DNA of 64,000 nt from Rhizobium sp. L1K21. Its GTDB lineage: Bacteria; Pseudomonadota; Alphaproteobacteria; Rhizobiales; Rhizobiaceae. This document shows, one piece after another, positions 36,866-45,401 of this stretch; within the stretch, counting starts at the first letter, position 1; every line of letters starts with the position of its first letter. The translations under genes were made by a program, and so were the position numbers. The notes beneath the pieces were generated by a model. That model was not told where the DNA came from and made no database searches. It saw nothing but the letters and a program-made list of their open reading frames with translations. The DNA is taken from positions 1,488,001 through 1,552,000 of the forward strand of contig NZ_JAMXLE010000001.1 of assembly GCF_024055895.1 (NCBI RefSeq), written 5' to 3'.

Positions 36866-39444
36866 TCTTTCTTGGTTTTCTTCTTGGCAGCTTTTTTGGG
36901 CGCAGCTTTTTTCGGTTTGCCCTTGCCTGCCTTCTCGGAAATGAGCTGCAACGCTTCTTCCTGTGTCACCGATTGAGGATCTTTGCCTTTCGGCAGCGTG
37001 GCGTTCACCTTACCCCAATTGACGTAGGGTCCGTAGCGGCCATCACGCACGGTGATGGCGCCGCCATCGGGATGGTCTCCAAGCTCCTTGAGCGCTGTGG
37101 TCGCCGTGCGTCCACGACCCCCACCTTTCGACTGCTTTTCAGCCAGCACGGTGACGGCGCGGTTGAGACCAATGGAAAAGACATCCTCAACCGATTCGAG
37201 GTTTGCATAGGTGCCATCGTGCAGAACGAATGGCCCGTAACGTCCGATGCCGGCGGAAATCATCTTGCCGGACTCCGGATGCTGGCCCACATCACGAGGA
37301 AGCGACAGAAGAGAAAGCGCTTTTTCCAGGTCGATGCTATCCGGTGTCCAGCCCTTGGGCAGGCTGGCGCGCTTGGCTTCCTTGCCGTCGCCTGCCTGGA
37401 CATAGGGACCAAACCGGCCAGAGCGCAGCGTGATCTCATCGCCCGTCAGCGGGTCTGTTCCAAGCTGCGATGGCTCATTCGAGGCCGCAGCATCAGCCCC
37501 GTTCCCGTCTGAGGTCAACTGGCGCGTGAAATTGCAATCCGGATAATTGGAGCAGCCGACGAATGCGCCGTATTTGCCAAGTTTGAGCGAAAGCTGACCG
37601 GTGCCACAAACCTGGCAGATGCGTGGATCAGATCCGTCTTCGCGCTTGGGAAAGACCAGCGGTGCCAGTTCCTCGTTCAGCGCATCCAGCACATTGGTGA
37701 CGCGCAGTTCCTTGGTTTCGTCGATCTTGGCGACGAACTCGGTCCAGAATTCGCGCAGAACGTCTTTCCAGTCCAATTCGCCGGCAGAAATCCTGTCGAG
37801 CTTTTCTTCCAGCGCGGCCGTGAAATCATACTCCACATAGCGGGCGAAGAAGCTTTCCAGGAACGCTGTCACCAGCCGGCCCTTGGGTTGCGGGAAGAGT
37901 TTGCGCTTGTCGATCGTGACATACTCGCGGTCGCGCAGCGTCGCGAGCGTCGCAGCATAGGTTGAAGGTCGACCGATCCCGAGCTCTTCCATCTTCTTGA
38001 TCAGCGATGCTTCACTGTAGCGCGGTGGCGGTTCGGTGAAATGCTGTGTCGCATTGATCTTTTCGCGTGCCAGCTTTTCGCGTGCGTTGACCTCCGGCAG
38101 GCGCTTGTCGTCGCCGTCATCATCGCTGACCGGATCGTCGTCTTCCCTCTGATCGGTGTAAGCGGCAATGAAACCATCGAAGCGGACAACAGAACCGGTC
38201 GCGCGCAGTCCCGCCTTGCGGCCGTTTCCATCGGCGAGGATTTCCACAGTTGTCCGCTCAATTTCGGCTGCGGCCATCTGGCTGGCAATGCCGCGCTTCC
38301 AGATCAGGTCGTAGAGTTTGAGCTGATCGGCGTCGAGGTACTTGCGGACCTTGTCGGGGGAACGTGCGAAATCTGTCGGCCTGATGGCCTCGTGCGCTTC
38401 CTGCGCATTTTTCGCCTTGGTCGAATAAAATCTCGGCTTTTCCGGGCAGTAGCGACTTCCGAACTGGTCAACGATGGCCGCTCTTGCGGCTTCGATTGCC
38501 TCAGGTGCCATCTGCACGCCGTCGGTACGCATATAGGTGATGAGACCGACTGTCTCGCCACCGATATCGATACCCTCATAGAGCCGCTGGGCAACCTGCA
38601 TCGTGCGCGAGGCCGAGTAGCCGAGCTTTGAGGACGCTGCCTGCTGCAATGTTGACGTTGTGAAGGGGGGAGCTGGATTGCGCTTAACCGGCTTTGCTTC
38701 AACCGATTCCGCAACATAGGAAGCGCCTTCCAGCAAGGCTTTCAGGTCGCCGGCTGTGTCGCCATTGCCAATCGAATTTTTTTGGAGCCTTTTTCCGTCG
38801 ACGGATACGAGGCGTGCTTCGAAACTGTCGTTGCGCGGTGTCTGCAAGATGGCAGAAATCTGCCAATACTCTTCCGATACGAAACGTTCGATCTCGTTTT
38901 CGCGGTCGCAGACAAGCCGCAGGGCAACGGATTGCACGCGACCAGCCGATCGTGCGCCAGGCAGTTTGCGCCACAGGACCGGCGATAGATTGAAGCCGAC
39001 GAGATAATCCAGCGCGCGACGGGCGAGATAGGCGTTGACCAGCGGAGTATCAATGTCTCGCGGGTTGGCCATGGCATCAAGCACGGCCTTTTTGGTGATC
39101 GCATTAAAGACAACACGTTTGACCGGCTTCTTTCCCAGCGCGCGGCGCTTCTGAAGCAGGTCAAGCACGTGCCACGAAATCGCTTCACCTTCGCGATCAG
39201 GGTCCGTTGCGAGGAACAGACCGTCAGCGGATTTAACCGCATCGGCAATATCTTTCACCCGTTTTGCAGAGGCGGCATCGACAGCCCAGGACATTTCAAA
39301 ATCGTCATCCGGCAGCACTGAGCCGTCTTTTGCCGGCAAGTCACGGACGTGCCCGAAAGACGCCAGGACCTTATAGCCTGGTCCAAGATATTTATTGATG
39401 GTTTTTGCCTTTGCAGGCGACTCTACCACTACGACATTATTCAT
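36862..39444 (-). CDS. topA: DNA topoisomerase I
   Basis: Type IA topoisomerase relaxing negative supercoils, 860 residues. The TOPRIM domain opens VVVESPAKAKTINKYLG with the acidic DPDREGEAISWH. The active-site Tyr is in VGLITYMRTDGVQM. A C4 zinc finger (CQVCGTG...CSNYPDC, near residue 600) follows, and then several GRFGPYVQ-type repeats. The Lys/Ala-rich tail (KPKKAAPKKAAKKKTKKE) is typical of alphaproteobacteria and binds DNA. The start at 39444 follows AGGAAGACAAA; upstream in-frame starts add 26 unrelated residues. Confidence 0.96.
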   Translation of the reverse strand: MNNVVVVESPAKAKTINKYLGPGYKVLASFGHVRDLPAKDGSVLPDDDFEMSWAVDAASAKRVKDIADAVKSADGLFLATDPDREGEAISWHVLDLLQKRRALGKKPVKRVVFNAITKKAVLDAMANPRDIDTPLVNAYLARRALDYLVGFNLSPVLWRKLPGARSAGRVQSVALRLVCDRENEIERFVSEEYWQISAILQTPRNDSFEARLVSVDGKRLQKNSIGNGDTAGDLKALLEGASYVAESVEAKPVKRNPAPPFTTSTLQQAASSKLGYSASRTMQVAQRLYEGIDIGGETVGLITYMRTDGVQMAPEAIEAARAAIVDQFGSRYCPEKPRFYSTKAKNAQEAHEAIRPTDFARSPDKVRKYLDADQLKLYDLIWKRGIASQMAAAEIERTTVEILADGNGRKAGLRATGSVVRFDGFIAAYTDQREDDDPVSDDDGDDKRLPEVNAREKLAREKINATQHFTEPPPRYSEASLIKKMEELGIGRPSTYAATLATLRDREYVTIDKRKLFPQPKGRLVTAFLESFFARYVEYDFTAALEEKLDRISAGELDWKDVLREFWTEFVAKIDETKELRVTNVLDALNEELAPLVFPKREDGSDPRICQVCGTGQLSLKLGKYGAFVGCSNYPDCNFTRQLTSDGNGADAAASNEPSQLGTDPLTGDEITLRSGRFGPYVQAGDGKEAKRASLPKGWTPDSIDLEKALSLLSLPRDVGQHPESGKMISAGIGRYGPFVLHDGTYANLESVEDVFSIGLNRAVTVLAEKQSKGGGRGRTATTALKELGDHPDGGAITVRDGRYGPYVNWGKVNATLPKGKDPQSVTQEEALQLISEKAGKGKPKKAAPKKAAKKKTKKE

Positions 39445-39706
39445 TTTGTCTTCCTGAATGAGGTCCGCCGACTGCACTGGCAACACAACGCTCATTCGAT
39501 TTTCTGCCTTATCTTGTCCCACGAAATGGACAGTGAATGCGTTTCGGTCAAGTGGATTTGCCGATTTTTCGGAAAATGCCGCAGCAATACAACCTATGGG
39601 GGATTCCGATTGTGTTGCAATTAAAGATAAATATAGTATTGTCGATCCAAATTAGAATTGCAGGTAAAAGTGCCTGCTTTTAAACATTTTGTGCAAGGAA
39701 TTTGCG

Positions 39707-39940
39707 ATGACTTTGAATATGGAACGGACTGAAAAGCCTCGCAAACCGGATCAGGACAACATTGCCTATATCAGACAGATGCTGGGGGAGCTGCGGATGG
39801 TTGCAAAGGGCGAAGGTGCGGACGTTCTTTGTTACTTCATCGAGATGGCCTACGTGGAAGCTGGTGACATTCAAAATGGCCGCCGGCCGCTTGGATCAGC
39901 CAATGTCAAGGGAGACAAGGCCGCCGGGGTGTCTGCTTAG
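39707..39940 (+). CDS. Small conserved-looking hypothetical protein
   Basis: A 77-residue acidic/basic mixed protein with a helical core DNIAYIRQMLGELRMVAKGEG and then ADVLCYFIEMAYVEAGDI. AAGGAA lies 6 nt before the ATG. It resembles short uncharacterised rhizobial proteins by pattern, but I cannot name a family. Its last 45 bp are antisense to the end of dprA. It is divergent from topA, with a 262-bp non-coding gap between the two starts. No membrane segment or signal peptide is visible. Confidence 0.65.
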   Translation: MTLNMERTEKPRKPDQDNIAYIRQMLGELRMVAKGEGADVLCYFIEMAYVEAGDIQNGRRPLGSANVKGDKAAGVSA

Positions 39941-41044
39941 GCGACCGGCAAGATCGAGTTCCAGCAACACCATATAGACCGATGCTGCAGAAAGCTCCGT
40001 GTGGCGAATAATATCATCGATCTCCACCGGCGTAGGCCCCAGGGCGCTAACGATGCGTTCTCTTTCGCTTTCCCCGGGAGGCACGATTTGGCTGCTTTCC
40101 TTTTCCCATTCCGGTTCGGTGACTTTCGGTTGGGAAAACAAATCGATCTGGCTGATCGGCGCCAGCGCTTCAAGCACGTGTGACGGTTCAGCGATTAAAG
40201 TGGCACCATTGCGGATCAGTTCATTCGTGCCTTTGCTGCGTGGATCAAGCGGCGAACCCGGCACGGCGAAGACGATTCGGCCAAAATCCGCCGCACGGCG
40301 TGCGGTGATCAGCGATCCTGAACGCACGGCGGCCTCAACCACTGCAACACCCAGTGCAACGCCGGCGATGAGGCGATTTCGACGCGGAAAGTCGCGAGCG
40401 CGCGGCTCCCACCCGAATGGCATTTCGCTGACGGCGAGGCCTCCATTGGCACAGATGTCTTCGTAGAGGCGGAGGTTTTCCGGCGGGTAGGGCATGTCCA
40501 GCCCGCCCGCAAAGCATGCGATCGTACCGGTTGAGAGACTGGCGCGGTGCGCTGCCGTATCGATGCCGCGCGCCAGCCCCGATACGATCGCGTAACCGGC
40601 CCTGCCACACTCAGCTGCAATGAGGCTGGCAAATTTTGCACCGGAGATGGAGGCGTTTCGCGAACCGACGATACCGAGTGCAGGTCGTACGGTCACATTC
40701 GTCTCACCTTTGACAGCCAGAAGCGGTGGTGCCCCGTCGATTTGTCGCAGAGCCCAGGGATATTCAGGCTCACCAATGCCGACAAAGCGCGCGCCAAAAC
40801 GGTGCGCGCGCTCCATCTCTGCGATCGCCTCTGCTTCAGTGGTTACCCGAATCGATCGTGTTGAACCGCCGCGCTGCGAAAGCTCGGGAAGCATTCCCAG
40901 CGCATTCTCCGCAGAACCAAAACTGTTGACGAGGTCCTTGAAGGTAACGGGCCCAACATTGTCGGAGCGAATGAGGCGAAGCCAGGCAATCCTTTGCCTT
41001 TCGGAGAGATGGATCCCCTTTGGCTTCGCGCCGCCCTCGTTCAT
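39896..41044 (-). CDS. dprA: DNA-processing protein DprA
   Basis: A 382-residue protein that loads RecA on incoming single-stranded DNA in transformable bacteria. A SAM-like N-terminal region (WLRLIRSDNVGPVTFKDLVNSFG) precedes the Rossmann domain with ALGIVGSRNASISG, IVSGLARGIDTAAHRASL and ETIAFLAGGLD-like TIACFAGGLDMPYPPEN. A C-terminal winged helix (TPVEIDDIIRHTELSAASVYMVLLELDLAGRL) follows. It starts within the plsY stop (TAATG). Together with comEC it gives the window two uptake-type genes, though competence is unproven in this group. Confidence 0.94.
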   Translation of the reverse strand: MNEGGAKPKGIHLSERQRIAWLRLIRSDNVGPVTFKDLVNSFGSAENALGMLPELSQRGGSTRSIRVTTEAEAIAEMERAHRFGARFVGIGEPEYPWALRQIDGAPPLLAVKGETNVTVRPALGIVGSRNASISGAKFASLIAAECGRAGYAIVSGLARGIDTAAHRASLSTGTIACFAGGLDMPYPPENLRLYEDICANGGLAVSEMPFGWEPRARDFPRRNRLIAGVALGVAVVEAAVRSGSLITARRAADFGRIVFAVPGSPLDPRSKGTNELIRNGATLIAEPSHVLEALAPISQIDLFSQPKVTEPEWEKESSQIVPPGESERERIVSALGPTPVEIDDIIRHTELSAASVYMVLLELDLAGRLSRHPGGLVSLDIG

Positions 41045-41637
41045 TATCCCTTGTCCCCGATTTTGCTCTCTGTTCCTGCCAGGAGCTTCTTGATGTTGGG
41101 TCGGTGCTTCCACCAGGTGATGATTGTCATCAACGCCAGTGCAGCCGCGGTGAACTGATTGCCAATGAACAATTCTACAACCGGGGCAATCAATGTTGCA
41201 ACCAGCGCGGATAGGGAGGAGTAGCGGCTGATAAAGGCGGTGGCGAGCCATGCCAGTGCGAAGGCCAGCGCAACCCACGGTGCCATTCCCAGCAATACGC
41301 CGATATAGGTTGCTACACCCTTGCCGCCCTTGAAACCGATCCAAACGGGAAACAGGTGACCGAGGAAGGCTGCAAAACCGGCGATCACACCGAGCTCCAG
41401 GCCAAGCTGACCGGCAATGAGCGCTGCAGCCGTGCCTTTGAAGGCGTCAAGAAGCAAGGTTGCGGCAGCGAGCTTCTTGTTGCCGGTGCGCAGGACATTC
41501 GTCGCGCCGATGTTTCCCGAGCCGATCTTGCGAACGTCGCCCAGGCCGGCAAACTTCGTCAGCAGCAGACCGAAAGGAATGGAGCCCAGCAGATAGCCAC
41601 CAAGGGCGGCCCAGAGGAAGGGAAGATATGCAATCAT
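41044..41637 (-). CDS. plsY: Glycerol-3-phosphate acyltransferase PlsY
   Basis: A 197-residue integral membrane enzyme that makes lysophosphatidic acid from acyl-phosphate and glycerol-3-phosphate, the entry into phospholipid synthesis. Conserved motifs are [52 protein letters not shown] and TLIAPV. About five membrane helices are seen. Its ribosome-binding site CGGAG lies inside the 3' arm of a terminator-like hairpin immediately upstream, which could make its translation depend on RNA folding. Confidence 0.95.
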   Translation of the reverse strand: MIAYLPFLWAALGGYLLGSIPFGLLLTKFAGLGDVRKIGSGNIGATNVLRTGNKKLAAATLLLDAFKGTAAALIAGQLGLELGVIAGFAAFLGHLFPVWIGFKGGKGVATYIGVLLGMAPWVALAFALAWLATAFISRYSSLSALVATLIAPVVELFIGNQFTAAALALMTIITWWKHRPNIKKLLAGTESKIGDKG

Positions 41638-41673
41638 AAAAAACTCCGGCGAGCATGTTCTGCTTACCGGAGT
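41638..41673 (-). terminator. Terminator whose stem contains the plsY ribosome-binding site
   Basis: On the minus strand ACTCCGG (41673-41667) pairs with CCGGAGT (41649-41643), with an inner AGCA/TGCT pairing in the loop, followed by a run of T up to the plsY ATG at 41637. It lies 50 bp after the pagL-like stop. The CGGAG of the 3' arm is 6 nt from the ATG and is the only evident Shine-Dalgarno of plsY. Confidence 0.7.
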
Positions 41674-41725
41674 GCTTTACTTCAAAAATGCTCAGTGGTC
41701 AGCAGGAAATGACTGTGCCATTCTC

Positions 41726-42238
41726 TCAGTTGAAGTGCTTACCAATGCGGAACTGAATGGTTTCCATACCAGGGTTGATCTTTCTGATCCGCGCATTTGA
41801 ACGGTGATCATAGGAAATGGAGAAGCGGTAGCCGCTTTCGGTTTTGTAACCCACTTCGATGCCGGAGCGGAATTCCAGAGGATAGCCCAGGTCGAATTCA
41901 TTGTTCCTGATGTAAACGCCTGGCGCAAATGAGGCACCGACGAAAAGGTTTCCAGTGTTCACGGGCATTTCGCCTTCAATATACACACCAGCGCCGAACC
42001 AAACGCCGCCCTGATCTGTCACCGAAAAATCCACCAGCGGGTGGAAATGAAAGTATTCGGCGTCGAAATAGTGGGTGATGCGAGCTTCGCTGCCGAGAAC
42101 CTTGTCGGCGTGCAACAGAACGCCTGCGGAAAACACTGTCCAGCCTGAAAACGGGCTTTTCGGCTGATAATCCTGCGCAGCGGCAAGGCTGGGCATTGCA
42201 GTGATCAAAAGCGCGGCGAGAAGTTTCTTTGAAAGCAT
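41726..42238 (-). CDS. PagL-like lipid A 3-O-deacylase (acyloxyacyl hydrolase)
   Basis: An exported 170-residue outer-membrane barrel protein. A signal peptide ends near LAAAQD (residue 22). The C-terminal half shows SYDHRSNARI, matching the PagL active-site His-x-Ser-Asn, and a downstream Glu (NPGMETI) that could complete the triad; it ends in IQFRIGKHFN as a barrel signal. PagL removes a 3-O-linked acyl chain from lipid A in the outer membrane, tuning endotoxin structure. The start at 42238 (MLSKKLLAA) restores the signal peptide. Confidence 0.84.
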   Translation of the reverse strand: MLSKKLLAALLITAMPSLAAAQDYQPKSPFSGWTVFSAGVLLHADKVLGSEARITHYFDAEYFHFHPLVDFSVTDQGGVWFGAGVYIEGEMPVNTGNLFVGASFAPGVYIRNNEFDLGYPLEFRSGIEVGYKTESGYRFSISYDHRSNARIRKINPGMETIQFRIGKHFN

Positions 42239-42664
42239 GCAACTATCCCAGATTTCTGTATTGTCCACCCTACGACCGTTATGTCGCAATCCAGAAGCCT
42301 ATCCGACTCCAATAACATCGACAATTGAATAGGGTAATTACAACAGTGTTGCCAGCCAGAATTTTCGGAAATGCCGATTTGTGAAATACGGCGGCAAAAT
42401 GGCAACACATCATGCAGTATGCTGCGGACTAAGCGACTGAATAGTATTGAATTTGAAACGGTTTGAGCAACAGGGCTCTTGATTCCCACTAAGCGCCAGT
42501 GCATTCTCCGCCCATGCAACCGTGTGTTCGGGAGGAACGACGGAATGAGAGGCAGAGGGGATACTTAGGTAGCGAACATTGCCTGAAGTGCATAGGGAGT
42601 TGGGCTTTCTGAACCGAAGGCCCGCACTTACAACAACAATCTAGATCAAACTAAGGGTGAACTT
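42239..42664. other. Intergenic region between pagL-like gene and the liv operon
   Basis: 426 bp without a supportable protein gene. It must hold the promoters of the divergent pagL-like gene and the livJ gene. One hairpin is visible, GGGCTTTC/GAAGGCCC (42602-42623, one G-U pair), 42 bp before the livJ start. A 7-codon frame with a Shine-Dalgarno at 42545 is noted but carries no Leu, Ile or Val codons. Confidence 0.5.
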
Positions 42665-43846
42665 ATGAAACGGATGCTTACAGTCCTTGCGGCAACGACA
42701 ATGCTTGCTATGCCGGCCAAGGCCGAAGACATCAAGCTGGGCGTTTTGCTGGGCTTTACCGGTCCGCTTGAATCGCTGGCTCCCGATATTGCAGCCGGCG
42801 CCGAACTTGCCATCAAGGAAGTTTCTGACAGCGGAGCGCTTCTTGACGGTTCTACCGTGACAGCTGTGCGTGGCGATTCCACATGCGTTGACGCAGGTGC
42901 AGCAACTGCCAGCGCCGAGCGCCTTGTGTCTTCAGACAAGGTCAATGCCATTGTTGGCGCGATGTGCTCTGGTGCAACGACTGCTGTTCTGCAAAACGTG
43001 GCTTTGGCCAATGGCGTAGTGATGATTTCGCCTTCTGCAACGTCGCCGGCGCTGTCCACGATCGAAGATAACGGCCTGTTCTTCCGCACGGCCCCGTCTG
43101 ACGCACGTCAGGGTGAAGTTCTGGCCGACATACTGTCGGACAAGGGCGTCAAGGAAGCTGCTCTGACCTATACGAACAACGATTACGGCAAGGGCCTTGC
43201 AGATTCGATCAAGTCTGCATTTGAAGCCAAGGGCGGCAAGATTACGATCTCTGCTGCGCACGAAGATGGTAAAGGTGACTACGGTGCAGAAGTAGCCTCG
43301 CTTGCTTCCGCCGGTGGTGAAGTGCTTATCGTTGTTGGCTACCTCGACCAGGGCGGCAAGGGCATCATTCAGGGCGCACTTGACGCCGGTGCATTCGATA
43401 CTTTCGTCCTGCCTGACGGCATGATCGGCGACAGCCTTGCTGAGGCCATCGGCCCCGACCTCGACGGCTCCTACGGCGAACGTCCGGGTACTGACAGCAA
43501 TGGTGCGGACCTCTTTGCCAAGGAAATCGAGGCAGCCGGCGGCAAGGTCGGTCCTTACGGCGCAGAAGCATACGATGCTGCTGCCTTGATCATGCTTGCC
43601 ATGCAGGCGGCCGGCTCTTCCGAAAGCGCCAAGCTGAAGGAAAAGGTGACCGATGTAGCAAATGCACCGGGTGAGAAAATCCTGCCGGGCGAATTGGCCA
43701 AGGGTCTGAAGCTCATTGCAGAAGGCAAAGACATCGATTATGTCGGCGCTTCCGATGTTGAAATGATCGGCCCCGGCGAAAGTGCTGGCAAGTTCCGTGA
43801 AATCAAGATCGAAGGCGGCAAGATCGTTACGGTCGGATACCGCTGA
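42665..43846 (+). CDS. livJ: Branched-chain amino acid ABC transporter, substrate-binding protein
   Basis: A periplasmic type I binding protein of 393 residues. The signal peptide MKRMLTVLAATTMLAMPAKA is followed by EDIKLGVLLGFTGPLESLAPDIAAGAELAIKEV, the usual start of LivJ-like proteins, and VNAIVGAMCSGATTAVLQN. It lies first in a five-gene operon with the order binding protein, two ATPases, two permeases. A 13-bp hairpin directly after the stop probably keeps binding-protein mRNA more abundant than the membrane subunits. The exact substrate within the amino acid/amide range is not determined. Confidence 0.92.
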   Translation: MKRMLTVLAATTMLAMPAKAEDIKLGVLLGFTGPLESLAPDIAAGAELAIKEVSDSGALLDGSTVTAVRGDSTCVDAGAATASAERLVSSDKVNAIVGAMCSGATTAVLQNVALANGVVMISPSATSPALSTIEDNGLFFRTAPSDARQGEVLADILSDKGVKEAALTYTNNDYGKGLADSIKSAFEAKGGKITISAAHEDGKGDYGAEVASLASAGGEVLIVVGYLDQGGKGIIQGALDAGAFDTFVLPDGMIGDSLAEAIGPDLDGSYGERPGTDSNGADLFAKEIEAAGGKVGPYGAEAYDAAALIMLAMQAAGSSESAKLKEKVTDVANAPGEKILPGELAKGLKLIAEGKDIDYVGASDVEMIGPGESAGKFREIKIEGGKIVTVGYR

Positions 43847-43865
43847 TCACGCGCGTTTTGGGTTG

Positions 43866-43896
43866 GAAACCGCCCGGAGAGCATCCGGGCGGTTTC
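43866..43896 (+). terminator. Hairpin between livJ and livG
   Basis: GAAACCGCCCGGA (43866-43878) pairs perfectly with TCCGGGCGGTTTC (43884-43896) around a 5-nt loop. The following bases (GTTATAG) are a poor U-tract, so partial termination or 3'-end protection of the livJ mRNA is more likely than full termination. Confidence 0.7.
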
Positions 43897-43915
43897 GTTA
43901 TAGGACGTCACACAT

Positions 43916-44698
43916 ATGATCGTCGTTGAGAATATCGAAAAGCACTTTGGCGGCCTCCGAGCCGTCAACAATGTGTCTATTTCTATCGAAGCCGGTTCCA
44001 TCACCGGGCTGATCGGTCCGAATGGCGCCGGAAAATCCACCCTTTTCAATGTGATTGCCGGGCTTCACAAGCCGACAAGCGGCAAGGTCTATCTGGATGG
44101 CGTCGATATCACGGGGCTGGAGCCGCACGAACTCTTTGCCAAGGGTCTTCTCAGAACCTTTCAGGTGGCGCATGAGTTTTCGACGCTGACGGTGCGGGAA
44201 AACCTGATGGTTGTGCCGCCTGATCGACCCGGCGAGAAGCTGATGAATGTCTGGTTTCGGCCAGGCGCTGTTAAACAGGCGGATGCAAAGCTTCGCGACA
44301 AGGCCGACGAGGTCTTGGAATTTCTGAAGCTGACACATGTGGCTGACGAGCTGGCCGGCAACCTTTCGGGCGGTCAAAAGAAGCTTCTCGAACTTGGCCG
44401 CACCATGATGGTCGATCCCAAGATCGTGTTTCTGGATGAAGTCGGAGCAGGGGTGAACCGCACGCTTCTTTATGAAATCGGTGATGCCATTTTGCGCCTC
44501 AACAAGGAGCGCGGCTACACGTTCTGCATGATTGAGCATGACATGGAGTTCATCTCCAGGCTGTGCAATCCGGTGATTGTGATGGCCGAAGGCGCGGTGC
44601 TTGCCAGCGGTACGCCTGAGGAAATCAAATCTAATAATGACGTGATCGAGGCCTATCTGGGGACTGGCCTTAAGAACAAGAAAAAAGAGAACGCATGA
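43916..44698 (+). CDS. livG: Branched-chain amino acid ABC transporter ATPase LivG
   Basis: A 260-residue cytoplasmic ATPase. Walker A is GPNGAGKSTLFN, the signature is NLSGGQKKLLELGRTMM, Walker B is KIVFLDEVGAGVN, and the switch His is in CMIEHDMEF. It is slightly unusual in having DEVGAG in place of the common DEPAAG. Its stop overlaps the livF start by ATGA. Confidence 0.93.
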   Translation: MIVVENIEKHFGGLRAVNNVSISIEAGSITGLIGPNGAGKSTLFNVIAGLHKPTSGKVYLDGVDITGLEPHELFAKGLLRTFQVAHEFSTLTVRENLMVVPPDRPGEKLMNVWFRPGAVKQADAKLRDKADEVLEFLKLTHVADELAGNLSGGQKKLLELGRTMMVDPKIVFLDEVGAGVNRTLLYEIGDAILRLNKERGYTFCMIEHDMEFISRLCNPVIVMAEGAVLASGTPEEIKSNNDVIEAYLGTGLKNKKKENA

Positions 44699-45399
44699 GT
44701 TTTTTGGTCGGGGAAAACATGACCGGCGGATATGGGAATGCTGATATTCTGCATGACTGTACCATCGGCGTGGAAAAAGGCGAAATCGCCGTTATCGTCG
44801 GTCCGAACGGGGCCGGAAAGTCGACAGCCATGAAGGCGGTCTTCGGTATGCTGAACCTGCGCAAGGGCAGGGTTCTTCTGGATGGTGAAGATGTGACAGC
44901 GCTTGCACCGCAGGCGCGCGTGGCAAAAGGCATGAGCTTTGTGCCGCAGGTGCGCAACATCTTTACGTCCATGACTGTTCAGGAAAACCTCGAGATGGGT
45001 GGTTTTATCCGTGAGGATGAACTGTCCGGAACGATTGAACAGATTTACGACCTGTTCCCTGTGCTGAAGGAAAAACGCCGTCAGCCGGCCGGTGAACTCT
45101 CGGGCGGACAGCGCCAACAAGTGGCCGTTGGACGTGCCCTCATGACCAATCCCAAGGTTTTGATGCTGGATGAGCCGACCGCTGGTGTCTCACCCATCGT
45201 GATGGACGAACTTTTTGATCGCATCATTGAAATTGCCCGGACAGGCATTTCCATCCTGATGGTGGAACAGAATGCCAAGCAGGCACTCGAAATCGCCGAC
45301 AAAGGCTATGTTCTGGTGCAGGGCGAAAACCGCTTCACGGACACCGGTCCCGCGCTGATTGCGGATGACGAAGTCCGCAAGACATTTCTGGGGGGCTGA
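44695..45399 (+). CDS. livF: Branched-chain amino acid ABC transporter ATPase LivF
   Basis: A 234-residue ATPase that pairs with LivG. Walker A is GPNGAGKSTAMK, the signature is ELSGGQRQQVAVGRALM, Walker B is VLMLDEPTAGVSP, and the switch His position holds VEQNAKQAL, the Gln-containing form usual for LivF. It lies 2 bp before livH. Confidence 0.93.
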   Translation: MSFLVGENMTGGYGNADILHDCTIGVEKGEIAVIVGPNGAGKSTAMKAVFGMLNLRKGRVLLDGEDVTALAPQARVAKGMSFVPQVRNIFTSMTVQENLEMGGFIREDELSGTIEQIYDLFPVLKEKRRQPAGELSGGQRQQVAVGRALMTNPKVLMLDEPTAGVSPIVMDELFDRIIEIARTGISILMVEQNAKQALEIADKGYVLVQGENRFTDTGPALIADDEVRKTFLGG

Positions 45400-45401
45400 T
45401 C

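Noticed and set aside
42530-42543. GTTC-N5-GAAC upstream of the liv operon as an SOS box
   Set aside because: The half-sites are inverted and the spacing is five rather than seven; it does not fit the direct-repeat consensus seen at lexA and dinB.
42545-42568. A 7-codon leader frame upstream of livJ as a possible attenuation peptide
   Set aside because: It has a Shine-Dalgarno-like sequence but no Leu, Ile or Val codons and no alternating terminator structure, so branched-chain amino acid attenuation is not supported.
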